Assembly (NCBI GenBank): GCA_003604995.1
Contig: QZJD01000069.1
Location: forward strand, 1-64,000
Length of the DNA: 64,000 nt
From: Desulfobulbus sp.
GTDB lineage: Bacteria; Desulfobacterota; Desulfobulbia; Desulfobulbales; Desulfobulbaceae
Reading direction: 5' to 3'
The notes below the pieces were generated by a model. That model saw only the letters and a program-made list of their open reading frames with translations. It had not been told where the DNA came from and made no database searches. Position numbers and translations under genes: made by a program. Shown here in pieces: positions 39,582 to 49,072 of this stretch (positions are counted from its first letter, which is position 1; each line of letters opens with the position of its first letter).

Positions 39582-41975
39582 TTAAAAGCGGACTTGCAGG
39601 CCGCCGCCGAATCCGTATTCAGTGTGGTAATTACCGATGAGAGAGATGTTTTTCCTGATAAGATAGGTGAGGGCAATGCCCCCCTCCCAATCCTCATGCG
39701 TATCGTACCTGACCTCGCCGGCAAGAGTCAGACGGGGAGTCAGGTCCAGGGTTTTTTCCAGGGCGGCTCTCGCCCCTCCGTCGGTGTCGACCCATGCCCT
39801 GGCCTCCAGGTTGAGCGGCAGCAGATAGCGGAAGCCGAATACGCCGCGGGTCTCGTCGATCTCGCCGTCCTCCCCCTCCATATCCAGCCCGCCCAGCAGG
39901 GAGAAAAACCGGTTAACGTACCGGTTATAGGAGACGAGCACTTCCCACTCGACTTCGTCCACCTCCTGCCAGCCGGCTTCCCACTCCGCAGTGAGGATAT
40001 TGCGGGTGTTTGCCAGGGAGAACATTCCTTCGGTCATGTTGCTGAGGATGTCGGCCTCGCCCCATAAATACCAGTGATCCGCATAGAGATTGGGACGGAT
40101 GGCGGCAAGCGCCGGATCGATGACAAAGTCTTCGTATTCCACCAGGCGCGCCATTCCGCTTTCCATGTGGTAGAGCAGGTGACAGTGAAAAAACCAATCT
40201 CCGACCTCGTCTGCGTCGAATTCAATGACCGTGGTGGCCATGGGCGCAACGTCAACGGTATGTTTGAGCGGGGCGTAATCGCCCTGTTTGTTGACAACCC
40301 GGAAAAAGTGGCCGTGCAGATGCATCGGATGGTGCATCATGGTCCGGTTGATCATGATAAACCGCGTCACTTCGCCCTGCCTGACCAGGATCGAGTCGCT
40401 CTCGGCAAGGGTTTTGTTGTTCAGCGTCCAGACGTAGCGTTCCATATCGCCATCCAGGGTGAGGCGGATTTCCCGGACCGGCCTGGCCGCCGCAAAAGCC
40501 GTGGACTTGAGCGCCTTGAGGTCTCCATAGGGCGTCCCCGGGCGTTCCGGGCCCATGCCGTCTACCGCAAGATTCTTCGCGGATGCGGTATCCGCCCCCA
40601 GAAGACTGAAATCATTCCCGTATTTTTTGCCTGCCCGCAGGTCCTGGTGAGGGGTCATTGCTGAGTGGCTCTCCGTTGCCATACCTGAGGCGGGGGTTTG
40701 CGGGGTGTCCATCCGCATGCCGGAATGAGGGGCCATTGCCGTCCCGCTCATCGGCTGGTGATCCATGTGCTCCATTGTCATCGGGACTGATCCGGCATCA
40801 TGGGTCATGTGCTCCATGTGCTGCATGGCCCCCATGTCCATTTCGCCCATGCCCATCATGCCCGGCCGGTCAAATTCGCCCGCTTGCACATCGCTGTCGG
40901 CCATGCCCATCACCCCTGCCGGGGTGATGGCGAAGATATCCTTCCAACTGAAATGGCCCATACCCTGATACAGGTTCGGCCGGGGTATGGCAGGCGCCGG
41001 TTGGGGACTGCCCGAACCGATCCAGACCGAAGCATATCCGGACCCGTCGTGGGCGGTGGCCCGGAATTCAAAACTGCCGGCCTCTTTGAGCTGGACCAGG
41101 ACATCATATGTCTCTGCCACCCCGATGAGGAACCGGCCGGAGGTGAATGGCTCCACATCCTGCCCGTCCGCGGCAACAATGGCCATGGGGCCGCCGGCAA
41201 ACTCCAGGTGGAAGTAGGTGGTGGCCGACCCGTTAATGATGCGCAGGCGGACGGTCTCACCGGGCCGGGCCGCAAGGTTGGATTCGGTTTTGCCGTTGGC
41301 CAGAAAGCGGTCATAGGCAACGTCCGAGATATCCATCGGCGGCATGCGCTGCAGCTCGCGCTGGAAGTAGCTGCCGAGCATGCCGAGGCGAGCGGCACCC
41401 AGGATGCTCTGGCCGCTGCCCTTCTCAATCGTATACCACTCGCTGCCGCGCTTCAGGGTGCGCAGCACCGAATGGGGATCTTCATCGGTCCAGTCCGAAA
41501 GAAGGACGACACGGTCACGGTCCGCGTGGCCGGCGTGTCCCCGGGGCTGGATAACGATCGCTCCGTATACCCCGCTTTGCTCCTGGAGGGCGCTGTGGGA
41601 ATGATACCAGTAGGTGCCGCTCTGGCGGATCGGAAATTCATAGGTAAAGGTCGCATCCGGTGCTATGGGTGGGAAGCTGATGTAGGGGACGCCGTCCATC
41701 CCCGGCGGGACAAGGAGGCCGTGCCAATGGATCGAGGTATCCGCATCCATCCTGTTGCGGACCTTGATGCGGGCGAGGTCCCCCTCGGTAAAGCGCAGGA
41801 CCGGCCCGGGAATGGCGCTGTTGATGGTCATGGCCTGCACCGGTTTGCCGCTGATAGTGACTTCCTGCCTGGCGATGGTGAGTTCGTATTCGACGGTTTC
41901 TGCCCCGGCCTGTATGCCGTTGCCCAAAACAAAAAGAAGCAGGGCTGCACTTATTCTGGAAATTCCGGTCAACAT
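39582..41975 (-). CDS. CopA-type multicopper oxidase fused to a C-terminal CopB-like outer-membrane barrel
   Basis: A 797-aa exported protein. ATG 41975 is chosen because AAAGGAG lies 8 nt upstream and a signal peptide (ISAALLLFVLGNGIQAGAE) follows. All four copper motifs are present: HWHG at 83-86, YWYHSHSALQ near 125, HPMHLHGHFF near 550 and FHCHLLYHMESGM near 600. Between the second and third domains is a Met/His-rich stretch (about 362-430; MGMGEMDMGAMQHMEHM), as in copper-resistance CopA. After the oxidase the last about 180 residues switch to alternating beta-strands (GVFGFRYLLPLNLEARAWVD, ISLIGNYHTEYG) and end in phenylalanine, the mark of outer-membrane barrels, like CopB. In known pco/cop operons CopA and CopB are separate proteins. 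The Cu-ATPase gene upstream is 22 nt away. Confidence 0.9.
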   Translation of the reverse strand: MLTGISRISAALLLFVLGNGIQAGAETVEYELTIARQEVTISGKPVQAMTINSAIPGPVLRFTEGDLARIKVRNRMDADTSIHWHGLLVPPGMDGVPYISFPPIAPDATFTYEFPIRQSGTYWYHSHSALQEQSGVYGAIVIQPRGHAGHADRDRVVLLSDWTDEDPHSVLRTLKRGSEWYTIEKGSGQSILGAARLGMLGSYFQRELQRMPPMDISDVAYDRFLANGKTESNLAARPGETVRLRIINGSATTYFHLEFAGGPMAIVAADGQDVEPFTSGRFLIGVAETYDVLVQLKEAGSFEFRATAHDGSGYASVWIGSGSPQPAPAIPRPNLYQGMGHFSWKDIFAITPAGVMGMADSDVQAGEFDRPGMMGMGEMDMGAMQHMEHMTHDAGSVPMTMEHMDHQPMSGTAMAPHSGMRMDTPQTPASGMATESHSAMTPHQDLRAGKKYGNDFSLLGADTASAKNLAVDGMGPERPGTPYGDLKALKSTAFAAARPVREIRLTLDGDMERYVWTLNNKTLAESDSILVRQGEVTRFIMINRTMMHHPMHLHGHFFRVVNKQGDYAPLKHTVDVAPMATTVIEFDADEVGDWFFHCHLLYHMESGMARLVEYEDFVIDPALAAIRPNLYADHWYLWGEADILSNMTEGMFSLANTRNILTAEWEAGWQEVDEVEWEVLVSYNRYVNRFFSLLGGLDMEGEDGEIDETRGVFGFRYLLPLNLEARAWVDTDGGARAALEKTLDLTPRLTLAGEVRYDTHEDWEGGIALTYLIRKNISLIGNYHTEYGFGGGLQVRF

Positions 41976-41997
41976 CCTGGCTGCTCCTTTGTCCATT

Positions 41998-44373
41998 TTA
42001 CGTAATGTGTATCCGCCGCAGCCTGAGGGAGTTGCCGACAACCGAAACAGACGAGAGGCTCATCGCCGCCGCCGCGATCATCGGCGAGAGCAGGATCCCC
42101 AGAAACGGATAGAGCACCCCGGCGGCCACCGGGACACCCAGCGAGTTGTAAACAAAGGCGAAAAAAAGGTTCTGCCTGATGTTCGCCATGGTGGCGCGGG
42201 AGAGTTTTCGTGCCCGGACGATGCCGGTGAGGTCGCCTTTGACCAGGGTGACCCCTGCCGATTCCATGGCCACATCGGTGCCGGTGCCCATGGCGATGCC
42301 CACATGGGCCTGGGCCAGGGCAGGCGCATCGTTGATCCCGTCTCCGGCCATGGCAACCATTTTCCCCTCATCCTGCAACCGCTTGACCTCCGCCGCCTTT
42401 TCCTCGGGCAGCACCTCGGCCACCACTCCATCAATGCCCAGTTTTGCAGCCACGGCCTCGGCGGTAGCCCGGTTGTCACCGGTGAGCATCACCACCCGCA
42501 ACCCCTCATCGTGCAGCGCACGGATGGCCTGCGGCGTGGTTTCCTTGATCGGGTCGGAGACCGCCAGCAGTCCGGCAAGTTTGCCGGCGGCGGCAACGAA
42601 CATGACCGTCTGGGCCTCCTTGCGCATATCTTCAGCGCGTTTCGCCAGTTCCGCGATTTCGACGCCGAAATCCTCCATCAGCCTGAGGTTGCCGAGCAGT
42701 ACCCTGCTCCCCTCAACCGTTCCGGAAACCCCTTTGCCGGTATGCGACGCAAAGTCGGCCGCTTCCAGGGGATTGACACCACGTTCCCCGGCGCCGGCCA
42801 CGATGGCTGCCGCCAGGGGGTGTTCGCTTGCCTTCTCCAGGCTGGCCGCAAACTTCAGGAGTGTTTCCTCGGCCATGCCCTCCGCTGTCACCACCCCGGT
42901 CAGTTTCGGCTTGCCAAGGGTCAGGGTGCCGGTCTTGTCCACCACCAGGGTATCGATCCGGCGCAGGGTCTCGATGGCCTCGGCGTTCTTGAACAGTACC
43001 CCCATGGTGGCGCCCTTGCCGGTGGCCACCATGATGGACATGGGGGTGGCGAGCCCCAGGGCGCACGGACAGGCAATGATCAGCACCGATACCGCGACGA
43101 TCAGGGCATACGCCAGGCGCGGATCAGGGCCGAAATAATACCAGATGATAAAGGCGGCAAGGGCGACCGAAATAACCACCGGGACAAACCAGCCGGAAAC
43201 GGTATCGGCCAGCTTCTGGATCGGCGCCCGTGATCGTTGCGCCTCCGCCACCATTTTGACAATCTGCGCGAGCAGGGTCTCGCTGCCCACCTTTTCGGCA
43301 CGCATGGTGAGCGCGCCGGTGGTGTTGACCGTGGCGCCGATCACCTTGTCGCCCGGCTGTTTTTTGACCGGGATCGGCTCGCCGGAAATCATCGACTCGT
43401 CCACCGAGCTTGCGCCGTCGACCACCGTGCCGTCCACCGGCACCTTCTCGCCCGGCCTGATCCTGAGCACATCCCCTTTCTGGACATGCTCCAGGGGGAT
43501 ATCGGTCTCGCTGCCGTCGTCATTGATCTTCCGCGCCGTCTTCGGCGCCAGCCCCAGGAGTGCCCTGATGGCGGCGCCGGTCTGGCCGCGGGCTTTCAGC
43601 TCCATGACCTGGCCCAGCAGAATCAAGGTGACGATCACCGCCGCCGCCTCGAAGTACACGCCAACGGCGCCGTCATGGCCGCGCATTTCGTCAGGAAAGA
43701 CCGCCGGGAACAGAACGGCGATCACGCTGTAGACATACGCCACCGATACGCCCAGGCCGATCAGGGTGAACATGTTGAGACTTTTGTTGAGGAGCGATTG
43801 CACAGCCCGGACATGAAACACCCAGCCGGCCCAGAGCACCACCGGCGTGGCCAGGACCAGCTCCAGCAGGGCCAGAGCGCGGGGCGAGGCCAGGTTTTCC
43901 AGGAGACGGCCGCCCGGCAGCATATCGCGCATGGCAATGATGACCAGGGGGGCGCTGAGGACCGCGCTCAGAATGAACCGGCGGCGCATGACCGCATATT
44001 CCGGGCTTTCCTCAGAGCCGTCAGCGTCGGCCAGCAGCGGCTCGAGGGCCATGCCGCATTTTGGACAGCTGCCCGGCCCATCCCGAATTATTTCCGGATG
44101 CATGGGACAGGTGTACCGCATGCCCGCGGCCGCTGGAGACTCCGGCTCGGATGCGGCCCGGTCCGCCGCCGGCAAAAGATAGGATTGGGGATGCGCCTGG
44201 AATTTGCCCAGGCAGTGCTCGCCGCAGAAATAATAGGCTTGGCCGCCGTGCTCATGGCGGATGAATTGGCCGGGATCGTCGGTGGACATGCCGCAGACCG
44301 GATCGGTGACTTTTCCCGGCAGGCCCTGATGCTCTTCACCCGCCAAATGGTGTTTTTGCGTCGTGCCCGGCAT
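41998..44373 (-). CDS. copA: Copper-translocating P1B-type ATPase with YHS and heavy-metal-binding N-terminus
   Basis: A 791-aa inner-membrane copper exporter. The N-terminus lacks a classical HMA domain. It has instead a YHS domain (DPVCGM at 24-29, YYFCGEHC at 47-54) and a second metal-binding module (YTCPMHPE at 87-94, CPKCGM at 103-108). Eight membrane helices follow the P1B pattern. The transmembrane metal site is [12 protein letters not shown] (CPC near residue 437), the actuator motif is SGEPIPV, and the phosphorylation motif DKTGTLT lies near 476. The hinge is [15 protein letters not shown]. It is the first gene of a two-gene unit with the CopA-CopB fusion and removes cytosolic Cu(I). 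It lies 98 nt after the propeller gene on the same strand. Confidence 0.94.
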   Translation of the reverse strand: MPGTTQKHHLAGEEHQGLPGKVTDPVCGMSTDDPGQFIRHEHGGQAYYFCGEHCLGKFQAHPQSYLLPAADRAASEPESPAAAGMRYTCPMHPEIIRDGPGSCPKCGMALEPLLADADGSEESPEYAVMRRRFILSAVLSAPLVIIAMRDMLPGGRLLENLASPRALALLELVLATPVVLWAGWVFHVRAVQSLLNKSLNMFTLIGLGVSVAYVYSVIAVLFPAVFPDEMRGHDGAVGVYFEAAAVIVTLILLGQVMELKARGQTGAAIRALLGLAPKTARKINDDGSETDIPLEHVQKGDVLRIRPGEKVPVDGTVVDGASSVDESMISGEPIPVKKQPGDKVIGATVNTTGALTMRAEKVGSETLLAQIVKMVAEAQRSRAPIQKLADTVSGWFVPVVISVALAAFIIWYYFGPDPRLAYALIVAVSVLIIACPCALGLATPMSIMVATGKGATMGVLFKNAEAIETLRRIDTLVVDKTGTLTLGKPKLTGVVTAEGMAEETLLKFAASLEKASEHPLAAAIVAGAGERGVNPLEAADFASHTGKGVSGTVEGSRVLLGNLRLMEDFGVEIAELAKRAEDMRKEAQTVMFVAAAGKLAGLLAVSDPIKETTPQAIRALHDEGLRVVMLTGDNRATAEAVAAKLGIDGVVAEVLPEEKAAEVKRLQDEGKMVAMAGDGINDAPALAQAHVGIAMGTGTDVAMESAGVTLVKGDLTGIVRARKLSRATMANIRQNLFFAFVYNSLGVPVAAGVLYPFLGILLSPMIAAAAMSLSSVSVVGNSLRLRRIHIT

Positions 44374-44471
44374 GGTTGTCTCCTCCTGTGTACAGTATGT
44401 TTACGATCCCCAGGAATAATTGCTCGGCAAAATCCTCTTCTTGTCTCCGTTGGGATGGTGGCGGCCTGAAC

Positions 44472-46007
44472 TCAAGGACGCGGCGCCTTGTTCATAATCG
44501 CCGGCAGGAACAGGTTCCAGGGGAAAGGATCAGGGCCGGCCAGCTTGCAGACAAAGATGTCCTCAAACCCGGCGCTGGTCAGGTTGAGGGCTCCGGCGCC
44601 CGGATCGAAATCGGCTGCTCCCTGGAAAACACCGGTGGCATGGACGGTGCCGTCCGCGGATGCGGCAAGGTCAAAGCCGTAATCGGCCGATGGCCCGCCC
44701 ATGGCCCCGGCCCAGACCAGGTGGCCGCTCGCGGTCAGCTTGCTGATAAAAATATCCTCGGCACCGGCACTGACCAGATTGAAGGTCCCGGCGCCCGGGT
44801 CAAAATCGGCGGTGCCGTTGAACCCGCCGGTGGTGAAGACGTTATTCGCACCATCCACGGCAATGCCGTAGCCCACGTCGGCCGCGAGCCCCCCCATGGC
44901 CCGGGCCCAGAGAAAATTGCCGTCGCCGTCCAGCTTGCTGACGAAAATATCGGAAGCACTGAGGGGATCGGTGACCAGATTGACTATCCCGGCGCCCGGG
45001 TCAAAATCAGCGGTGCCGATGAACCAGCCCGTGGATAAAACATTGCCCATGGAGTCGACGGCGACGGCCTGGCCGATATCCTCGGAAATTCCGCCCATGG
45101 CCCTGGACCAGAGAAAATTGCCGCTGCTGTCCAGTTTGCTGACATAGATATCCCTGCTGCCGCCGGCGCTGGTCAGCTGCTCGGCGCCAAAGTCCACCGT
45201 ACCCTGGAACCAGCCGGTGAGATACACGTTGCCGGTCGAATAGAGCGAAATGCCCAGCCCCACGTCAGCTGAAGTGCCCCCGATGGTTTTGGCCCAAACA
45301 AAGGTGCCGTTATTGTCCAGCTTGCTGATAAAGATATCTTCGACATTAACACTGGCACTGCTCAGGTTGGCTGTTCCCTGCCCAGGATCAAAATCCACCG
45401 TGTTCTTGAAATAACCCGTGGTATAGATATTTCCGCCACCATCAACGAGAATGCCGTAGCCGTAATCATCCGCCGTGCCGCCCATGGTCCAGGCCCCGAC
45501 AAAATTCCCGTTGCCGTCCAGCTTGCTGATGAAGATATCGGAACTGCCTTCGCTGGTACGAGGTTCGCTGCCCGCGCCCGGATCAAAATCAACGGTGCCG
45601 ACGAAATAGCCTGTCGTATAGACGTTACCCAGGGCATCCGTAACGATCCCCCATCCCTCATCCGAAGAGGAACCTCCGATCGCCCGGGCCCAGACCAGGC
45701 CGCCACTGCTGTCCAGCTTGCTGATAAAAACATCCTTGCTGTTTGCAACGCTGGACAACTCGACCGTTCCGGGGCCCGGATCAAAATCGGCCGTCCCCCG
45801 GAAGTAGCCGGTAGTGTACACATTGCCGGCCGCATCGACATGGATGTCGTAACCCTCATCGTTAAAAGTTGATCCAAACCCCTTGGCCCAGAGCAGATCA
45901 CCAGCCGCGGCATGAACCGGAGCGGCCGGCAGGCCACAAAAAAATAACGCAGCCAGCACGTAACCGGCCGGATTCAGGAGACAAAGAAGCAGACGTAGTG
46001 TTTTCAT
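44472..46007 (-). CDS. Exported seven-repeat SBBP-type beta-propeller with PFPWNLFLPAI tail
   Basis: A 511-aa protein; GAGGA precedes ATG 46007 and the signal peptide ends near PVHAAAG. Seven consecutive repeats of 62-67 residues fill the mature part. Each has (L/V)WA(R/K)xxGG, a GYGIxVDxxGNVYTTGYFxGTxDFDPGxG core and DIFISKLDxxG. This matches SBBP-type propeller repeats and suggests seven blades with acidic DFDPG turns that could bind calcium. After the last repeat come DPFPWNLFLPAI and a short polar end. That tail is shared with the subtilase and the cupredoxin upstream. It is the last gene of the sigma-54-linked multicopper-oxidase operon, 88 nt after the subtilase. Function unknown; surface display is likely. 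Confidence 0.87.
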   Translation of the reverse strand: MKTLRLLLCLLNPAGYVLAALFFCGLPAAPVHAAAGDLLWAKGFGSTFNDEGYDIHVDAAGNVYTTGYFRGTADFDPGPGTVELSSVANSKDVFISKLDSSGGLVWARAIGGSSSDEGWGIVTDALGNVYTTGYFVGTVDFDPGAGSEPRTSEGSSDIFISKLDGNGNFVGAWTMGGTADDYGYGILVDGGGNIYTTGYFKNTVDFDPGQGTANLSSASVNVEDIFISKLDNNGTFVWAKTIGGTSADVGLGISLYSTGNVYLTGWFQGTVDFGAEQLTSAGGSRDIYVSKLDSSGNFLWSRAMGGISEDIGQAVAVDSMGNVLSTGWFIGTADFDPGAGIVNLVTDPLSASDIFVSKLDGDGNFLWARAMGGLAADVGYGIAVDGANNVFTTGGFNGTADFDPGAGTFNLVSAGAEDIFISKLTASGHLVWAGAMGGPSADYGFDLAASADGTVHATGVFQGAADFDPGAGALNLTSAGFEDIFVCKLAGPDPFPWNLFLPAIMNKAPRP

Positions 46008-46095
46008 GGTTCCTCGAATTGTACAAATCTCTCAACCGGCAGGGCCGCCGTCGGTTCAGATACCATACCAGGTTCATGCACGTGTTGCCATGGCC

Positions 46096-47568
46096 CTACT
46101 CCCGCATATTTTGCCCGGCAATGGGCTGCACGAAGAGCTGCCACGGGAAGGGGCTCAACCGCCGATAGGCCGCCCCGACATCGAGCAGGCCGTAGCCGTA
46201 GGTATGATCCGGGCCCGGATCGCCCAGGTCACGGGCGGTAAGGCGCAGCAGGTCTTCAAGTTCGGCCACGCTGAGCTGCGGGGCCATACCGAGCAGAAGG
46301 GCCATGGCCCCGGCGACATGGGGCGCGGCAAAAGAGGTGCCGGAGACAAAAGCGTATGAATAAGGAACGGTGCCCCCCCCGGTCAGATCCGTTGTCCGGA
46401 CGTTGACCCCCGGGGCAACGATGCTCGGAAAGATCGAACCGTCGCAGGCGGACGGACCGCGGCTGCTGTCTTCGGCGACCAGCAGGGTGTCGGCAACGCT
46501 GCCCACCGAATAGCTCTCCGGATAGTTGGCCGGACTCAAGCTCGTCGCCGGCGCCGACCCGGAATTGCCGGCGGCAACGACCACCGCCACCTCAGCGGCC
46601 TTCAGGGCCTGAATATCCGCCTGATACACCGTATCGCACACATTAACCTCATCAACCAGCCCCCAGGAAATGTTCACCACGTCCGGCAGGTCGTCGGTAC
46701 CCGGATTGCCGTCCGGATCGAGCAGCCACTGGAACCCCAGATGGATGGCGCTCTCCGTTGCCTTGTTCGCATCGTTGAAGACCTTGACCGCGATCCATTG
46801 GGCGCCCGGCGCCACCCCGATAGCGGTCCCGCCCGCATCGCCCCCGACCATGATCCCCATGGTCCGAGTGCCGTGCCCGTTCAGATCGGAGGGTGTTGGA
46901 TGCTCGCCGTTGGGGTCGTACCAGCTGTTGGCGCCGCCGCGCCATCTGGGCCCGATATCCGGGTGCAGGGCATCGACCCCGGTGTCCATGCCGGCCACCA
47001 CCACCCCGCTCCCGGTATGCCCGCGGCTCCAGAGAACCGGCGCCCTGATCGCGCTCAGGTTCCATTCAGGCGCGGCCGCCAAGGCCAGGTCGGGCTCAGG
47101 CAGGGCCAGGGTTTTGTCGAGGCGAACGCTCATCACTTCCGGGCGCGCGGCCAGCTCACCGACCTGATCGGCCCGGAGGGTCACGGCCATGCCGTTGAAA
47201 ATCCAGAAGGGAGTGAGGCGCAGGGCCTTTTGCTTCCTAAGAAATTCGTGAAGAGGCCGCTGGCTCTTCTCCGCCCTGGCGCGCAGGGCACGACCGATTT
47301 TTGCCCTGCGTACCTCCTTGCCCAGGCCGCGGAAGCGGTGGAAGTCCTCCTGATCGGTCAGGGTGACGATAACCGCAATCTCCTGTTCAGGCGGCAGGCT
47401 CAGGAGCCGGGCCTGCAGGCCGGGCTGGATGGTACCGGCCTGCACAGGGGATACAACGGCGAGAATGGCCACCAGCGAGAGGACAATGAACCAAGGGTGT
47501 TTCGAGATCGCAAGCGACCGGACCGCCGTGGCCGGAAATGGAACTGATTGACGCCGGGAGAAAACCAC
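46096..47568 (-). CDS. Exported subtilisin-like serine protease with PFPWQLFVQPI tail
   Basis: A roughly 490-aa S8 peptidase. The start is uncertain. GTG 47568 lies just after the stop of the upstream lipoprotein and precedes a signal peptide (WFIVLSLVAILAVVSPVQA); no strong ribosome-binding site is visible. An inhibitor-I9-like propeptide (EQEIAVIVTLTDQEDFHRF to PEVMSVRLDKTL) is followed by the catalytic domain with Asp in VAGMDTGVDALHPD, His in LNGHGTRTMG, oxyanion Asn in VVAAGNSG and Ser in SGTSFAAPHVAGAMA. All catalytic residues are present. The protein ends SPFPWQLFVQPI plus eight residues, the tail shared with two operon neighbours. It may mature the large surface protein or process the tailed proteins. 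Confidence 0.88.
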   Translation of the reverse strand: MVFSRRQSVPFPATAVRSLAISKHPWFIVLSLVAILAVVSPVQAGTIQPGLQARLLSLPPEQEIAVIVTLTDQEDFHRFRGLGKEVRRAKIGRALRARAEKSQRPLHEFLRKQKALRLTPFWIFNGMAVTLRADQVGELAARPEVMSVRLDKTLALPEPDLALAAAPEWNLSAIRAPVLWSRGHTGSGVVVAGMDTGVDALHPDIGPRWRGGANSWYDPNGEHPTPSDLNGHGTRTMGIMVGGDAGGTAIGVAPGAQWIAVKVFNDANKATESAIHLGFQWLLDPDGNPGTDDLPDVVNISWGLVDEVNVCDTVYQADIQALKAAEVAVVVAAGNSGSAPATSLSPANYPESYSVGSVADTLLVAEDSSRGPSACDGSIFPSIVAPGVNVRTTDLTGGGTVPYSYAFVSGTSFAAPHVAGAMALLLGMAPQLSVAELEDLLRLTARDLGDPGPDHTYGYGLLDVGAAYRRLSPFPWQLFVQPIAGQNMRE

Positions 47569-47578
47569 GCGGGAGGGG

Positions 47579-48055
47579 CTACTCGACCACCAGGTGTTCG
47601 GCCCGAAAATCGCCGATAACCACCGTTGCCCTGCTCCCTGGCTTGACCAGCCCGGTGGTATTGCCGAAAAACATCCAGTAGATGCTGCCTTCCTTGATGT
47701 CGCCTGTTGTGCGCAACGGGCCGATCTTAGCCGTGGTCGGGACCGAAAGCACTTTTCCGCTCGCCTCATCGATCAGATATGCCTTGTTGCGCCGGTCGAA
47801 CAGGGGGCGCGCCTTTTCGGCATTCAGGACGCGGTAGCGGAAATCGATCATGTGGCCGGCGGCGGTCATCCGCAGGCTGGTGATCTCGATACCCCAGCGT
47901 TCCCGGGTATCGGCTTCCCCGGCCCGGCCGCCCTGATCAATCGCGGCACAGGCGCTCAGGAGGAGGAGCAGCCCCCAGCACGCCCATGCCGCAATGAATC
48001 GCGGGAAAGCAGATCGCCCTGCAACAGCCTTTCTGCGCAACGGTTTCCTCTTCAC
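47579..48055 (-). CDS. Small lipoprotein of unknown function
   Basis: A 158-aa protein with a basic N-terminus and a lipobox LSAC after a hydrophobic run (WACWGLLLLLSAC). The mature domain of about 115 residues is beta-rich (HMIDFRYRVLNAEKARPLF, GSRATVVIGDFRAEHLVV) and has no cysteine besides the lipidated one. I do not recognise the family. It lies between the ligand-less cupredoxin (18 nt) and the subtilase (10 nt) within the operon, so it is probably an envelope accessory or assembly factor for them. Confidence 0.82.
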   Translation of the reverse strand: MKRKPLRRKAVAGRSAFPRFIAAWACWGLLLLLSACAAIDQGGRAGEADTRERWGIEITSLRMTAAGHMIDFRYRVLNAEKARPLFDRRNKAYLIDEASGKVLSVPTTAKIGPLRTTGDIKEGSIYWMFFGNTTGLVKPGSRATVVIGDFRAEHLVVE

Positions 48056-48073
48056 TTCAGCCCGGTCGCCCGG

Positions 48074-49048
48074 TTACCGGCCCGCACCGGTGATCGCCGG
48101 CATGAACAGGATCCACGGGAACGGCTGGACGTTCAGGTAGACCAGCATCCCGCCGCCGGGCGCACCGTTGCTGCTCAAGGACAGGCTGCGGTCGTACAGG
48201 GCGTGGGTCCCGGACTGTTCCGGCCGCCAGATGGCGTCCAGGGTCTTGCCCGCGGCGAGCAGGACGGAATACTGCTCCCGGGCATAGGGATAAGGATTGC
48301 CGTCCTCGGCGATTATCTTCATGTACGGGCCCTGCATGACCGGGACATGGGCCATCAAACCGGCATTGACGAACCGGAGGAGCAGGTTCTTGTTGACCTG
48401 GGCGTTTGCGGAGACCACCGGCACCGCCTGTCCCGCGGCAAAGGCATCCCCGTTGATCAGGAAATATTTGGGTTTGTAGGTCAGAGGCGTTGCCGCCGCG
48501 GCCGTCGCGTGCAGGGCCGGATCAATCTCGCTGTAGAGGAGAAGGGCCTCATCGGTGGCCTGGTAATACGTGCCGACGGTCAGGGCGCCGTAAAGCCCCA
48601 TATGGACCTGCTTGGCCGGATTGCTGCCGCTCTGATACAAAAAGGTGCCGGCCTTGATATTGTTCCAGGTATAGCTTGCCGTGCCGCCGGCCGGGGCCTC
48701 GTGGGTAAAGGCCGTGACCCTGTTTCCCTGGACCACCGGGGTCAAGGTCGCGTTCTGACCGGGAATGACCAGGGAAACCGGCTCGCTCAGGCAATTACGC
48801 AGGTTGATGGTCAGCGTCGCGCCGGGCGAACCGACCTGCAACGGGCCGACATCCCAGGCCACCGGCCCAGCCGGACAGGAGCCCGGATCGGCGATGAAAC
48901 CCCACATGGGTATCGGCGTCGCCGAGTCCGGTGGAGTCCACTCGGCCTCTACCGCCGCCAGATCGATGGCTGAGACTGGCGAGGCCACGGAGAAAAACGC
49001 TGCCAGGAGGATAACCGGCACCCTCAGGCTTTTGCTTATGTTTGTCAT
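48074..49048 (-). CDS. Ligand-less cupredoxin (multicopper-oxidase paralogue) with PFPWILFMPAI tail
   Basis: A 324-aa exported protein. ATG 49048 is used because AGAGG then has normal spacing (an ATG six bases earlier is too close). The signal peptide ends near VASPVSA. Two cupredoxin-like domains align with the gene upstream: GTFLYQSGSNPAKQVHMGLY matches GTYTYYSGTDSALQVEMGL. Where the neighbour has DMHPFHFHGNHARVIARDG, this protein has LMAHVPVMQGPYMKIIAEDG, so the copper ligands are lost. It looks like a structural or regulatory paralogue. It ends PFPWILFMPAITGAGR, the shared tail. It lies 24 nt after the multicopper-oxidase gene. Confidence 0.85.
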   Translation of the reverse strand: MTNISKSLRVPVILLAAFFSVASPVSAIDLAAVEAEWTPPDSATPIPMWGFIADPGSCPAGPVAWDVGPLQVGSPGATLTINLRNCLSEPVSLVIPGQNATLTPVVQGNRVTAFTHEAPAGGTASYTWNNIKAGTFLYQSGSNPAKQVHMGLYGALTVGTYYQATDEALLLYSEIDPALHATAAAATPLTYKPKYFLINGDAFAAGQAVPVVSANAQVNKNLLLRFVNAGLMAHVPVMQGPYMKIIAEDGNPYPYAREQYSVLLAAGKTLDAIWRPEQSGTHALYDRSLSLSSNGAPGGGMLVYLNVQPFPWILFMPAITGAGR

Positions 49049-49072
49049 GTTCATACCTCTCCCCTTTCTCCG

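Noticed and set aside
46096..47769. Longer reading of the subtilase starting at 47769
   Set aside because: It would overlap the lipoprotein gene by about 190 nt and put about 67 non-signal residues before an evident signal peptide.
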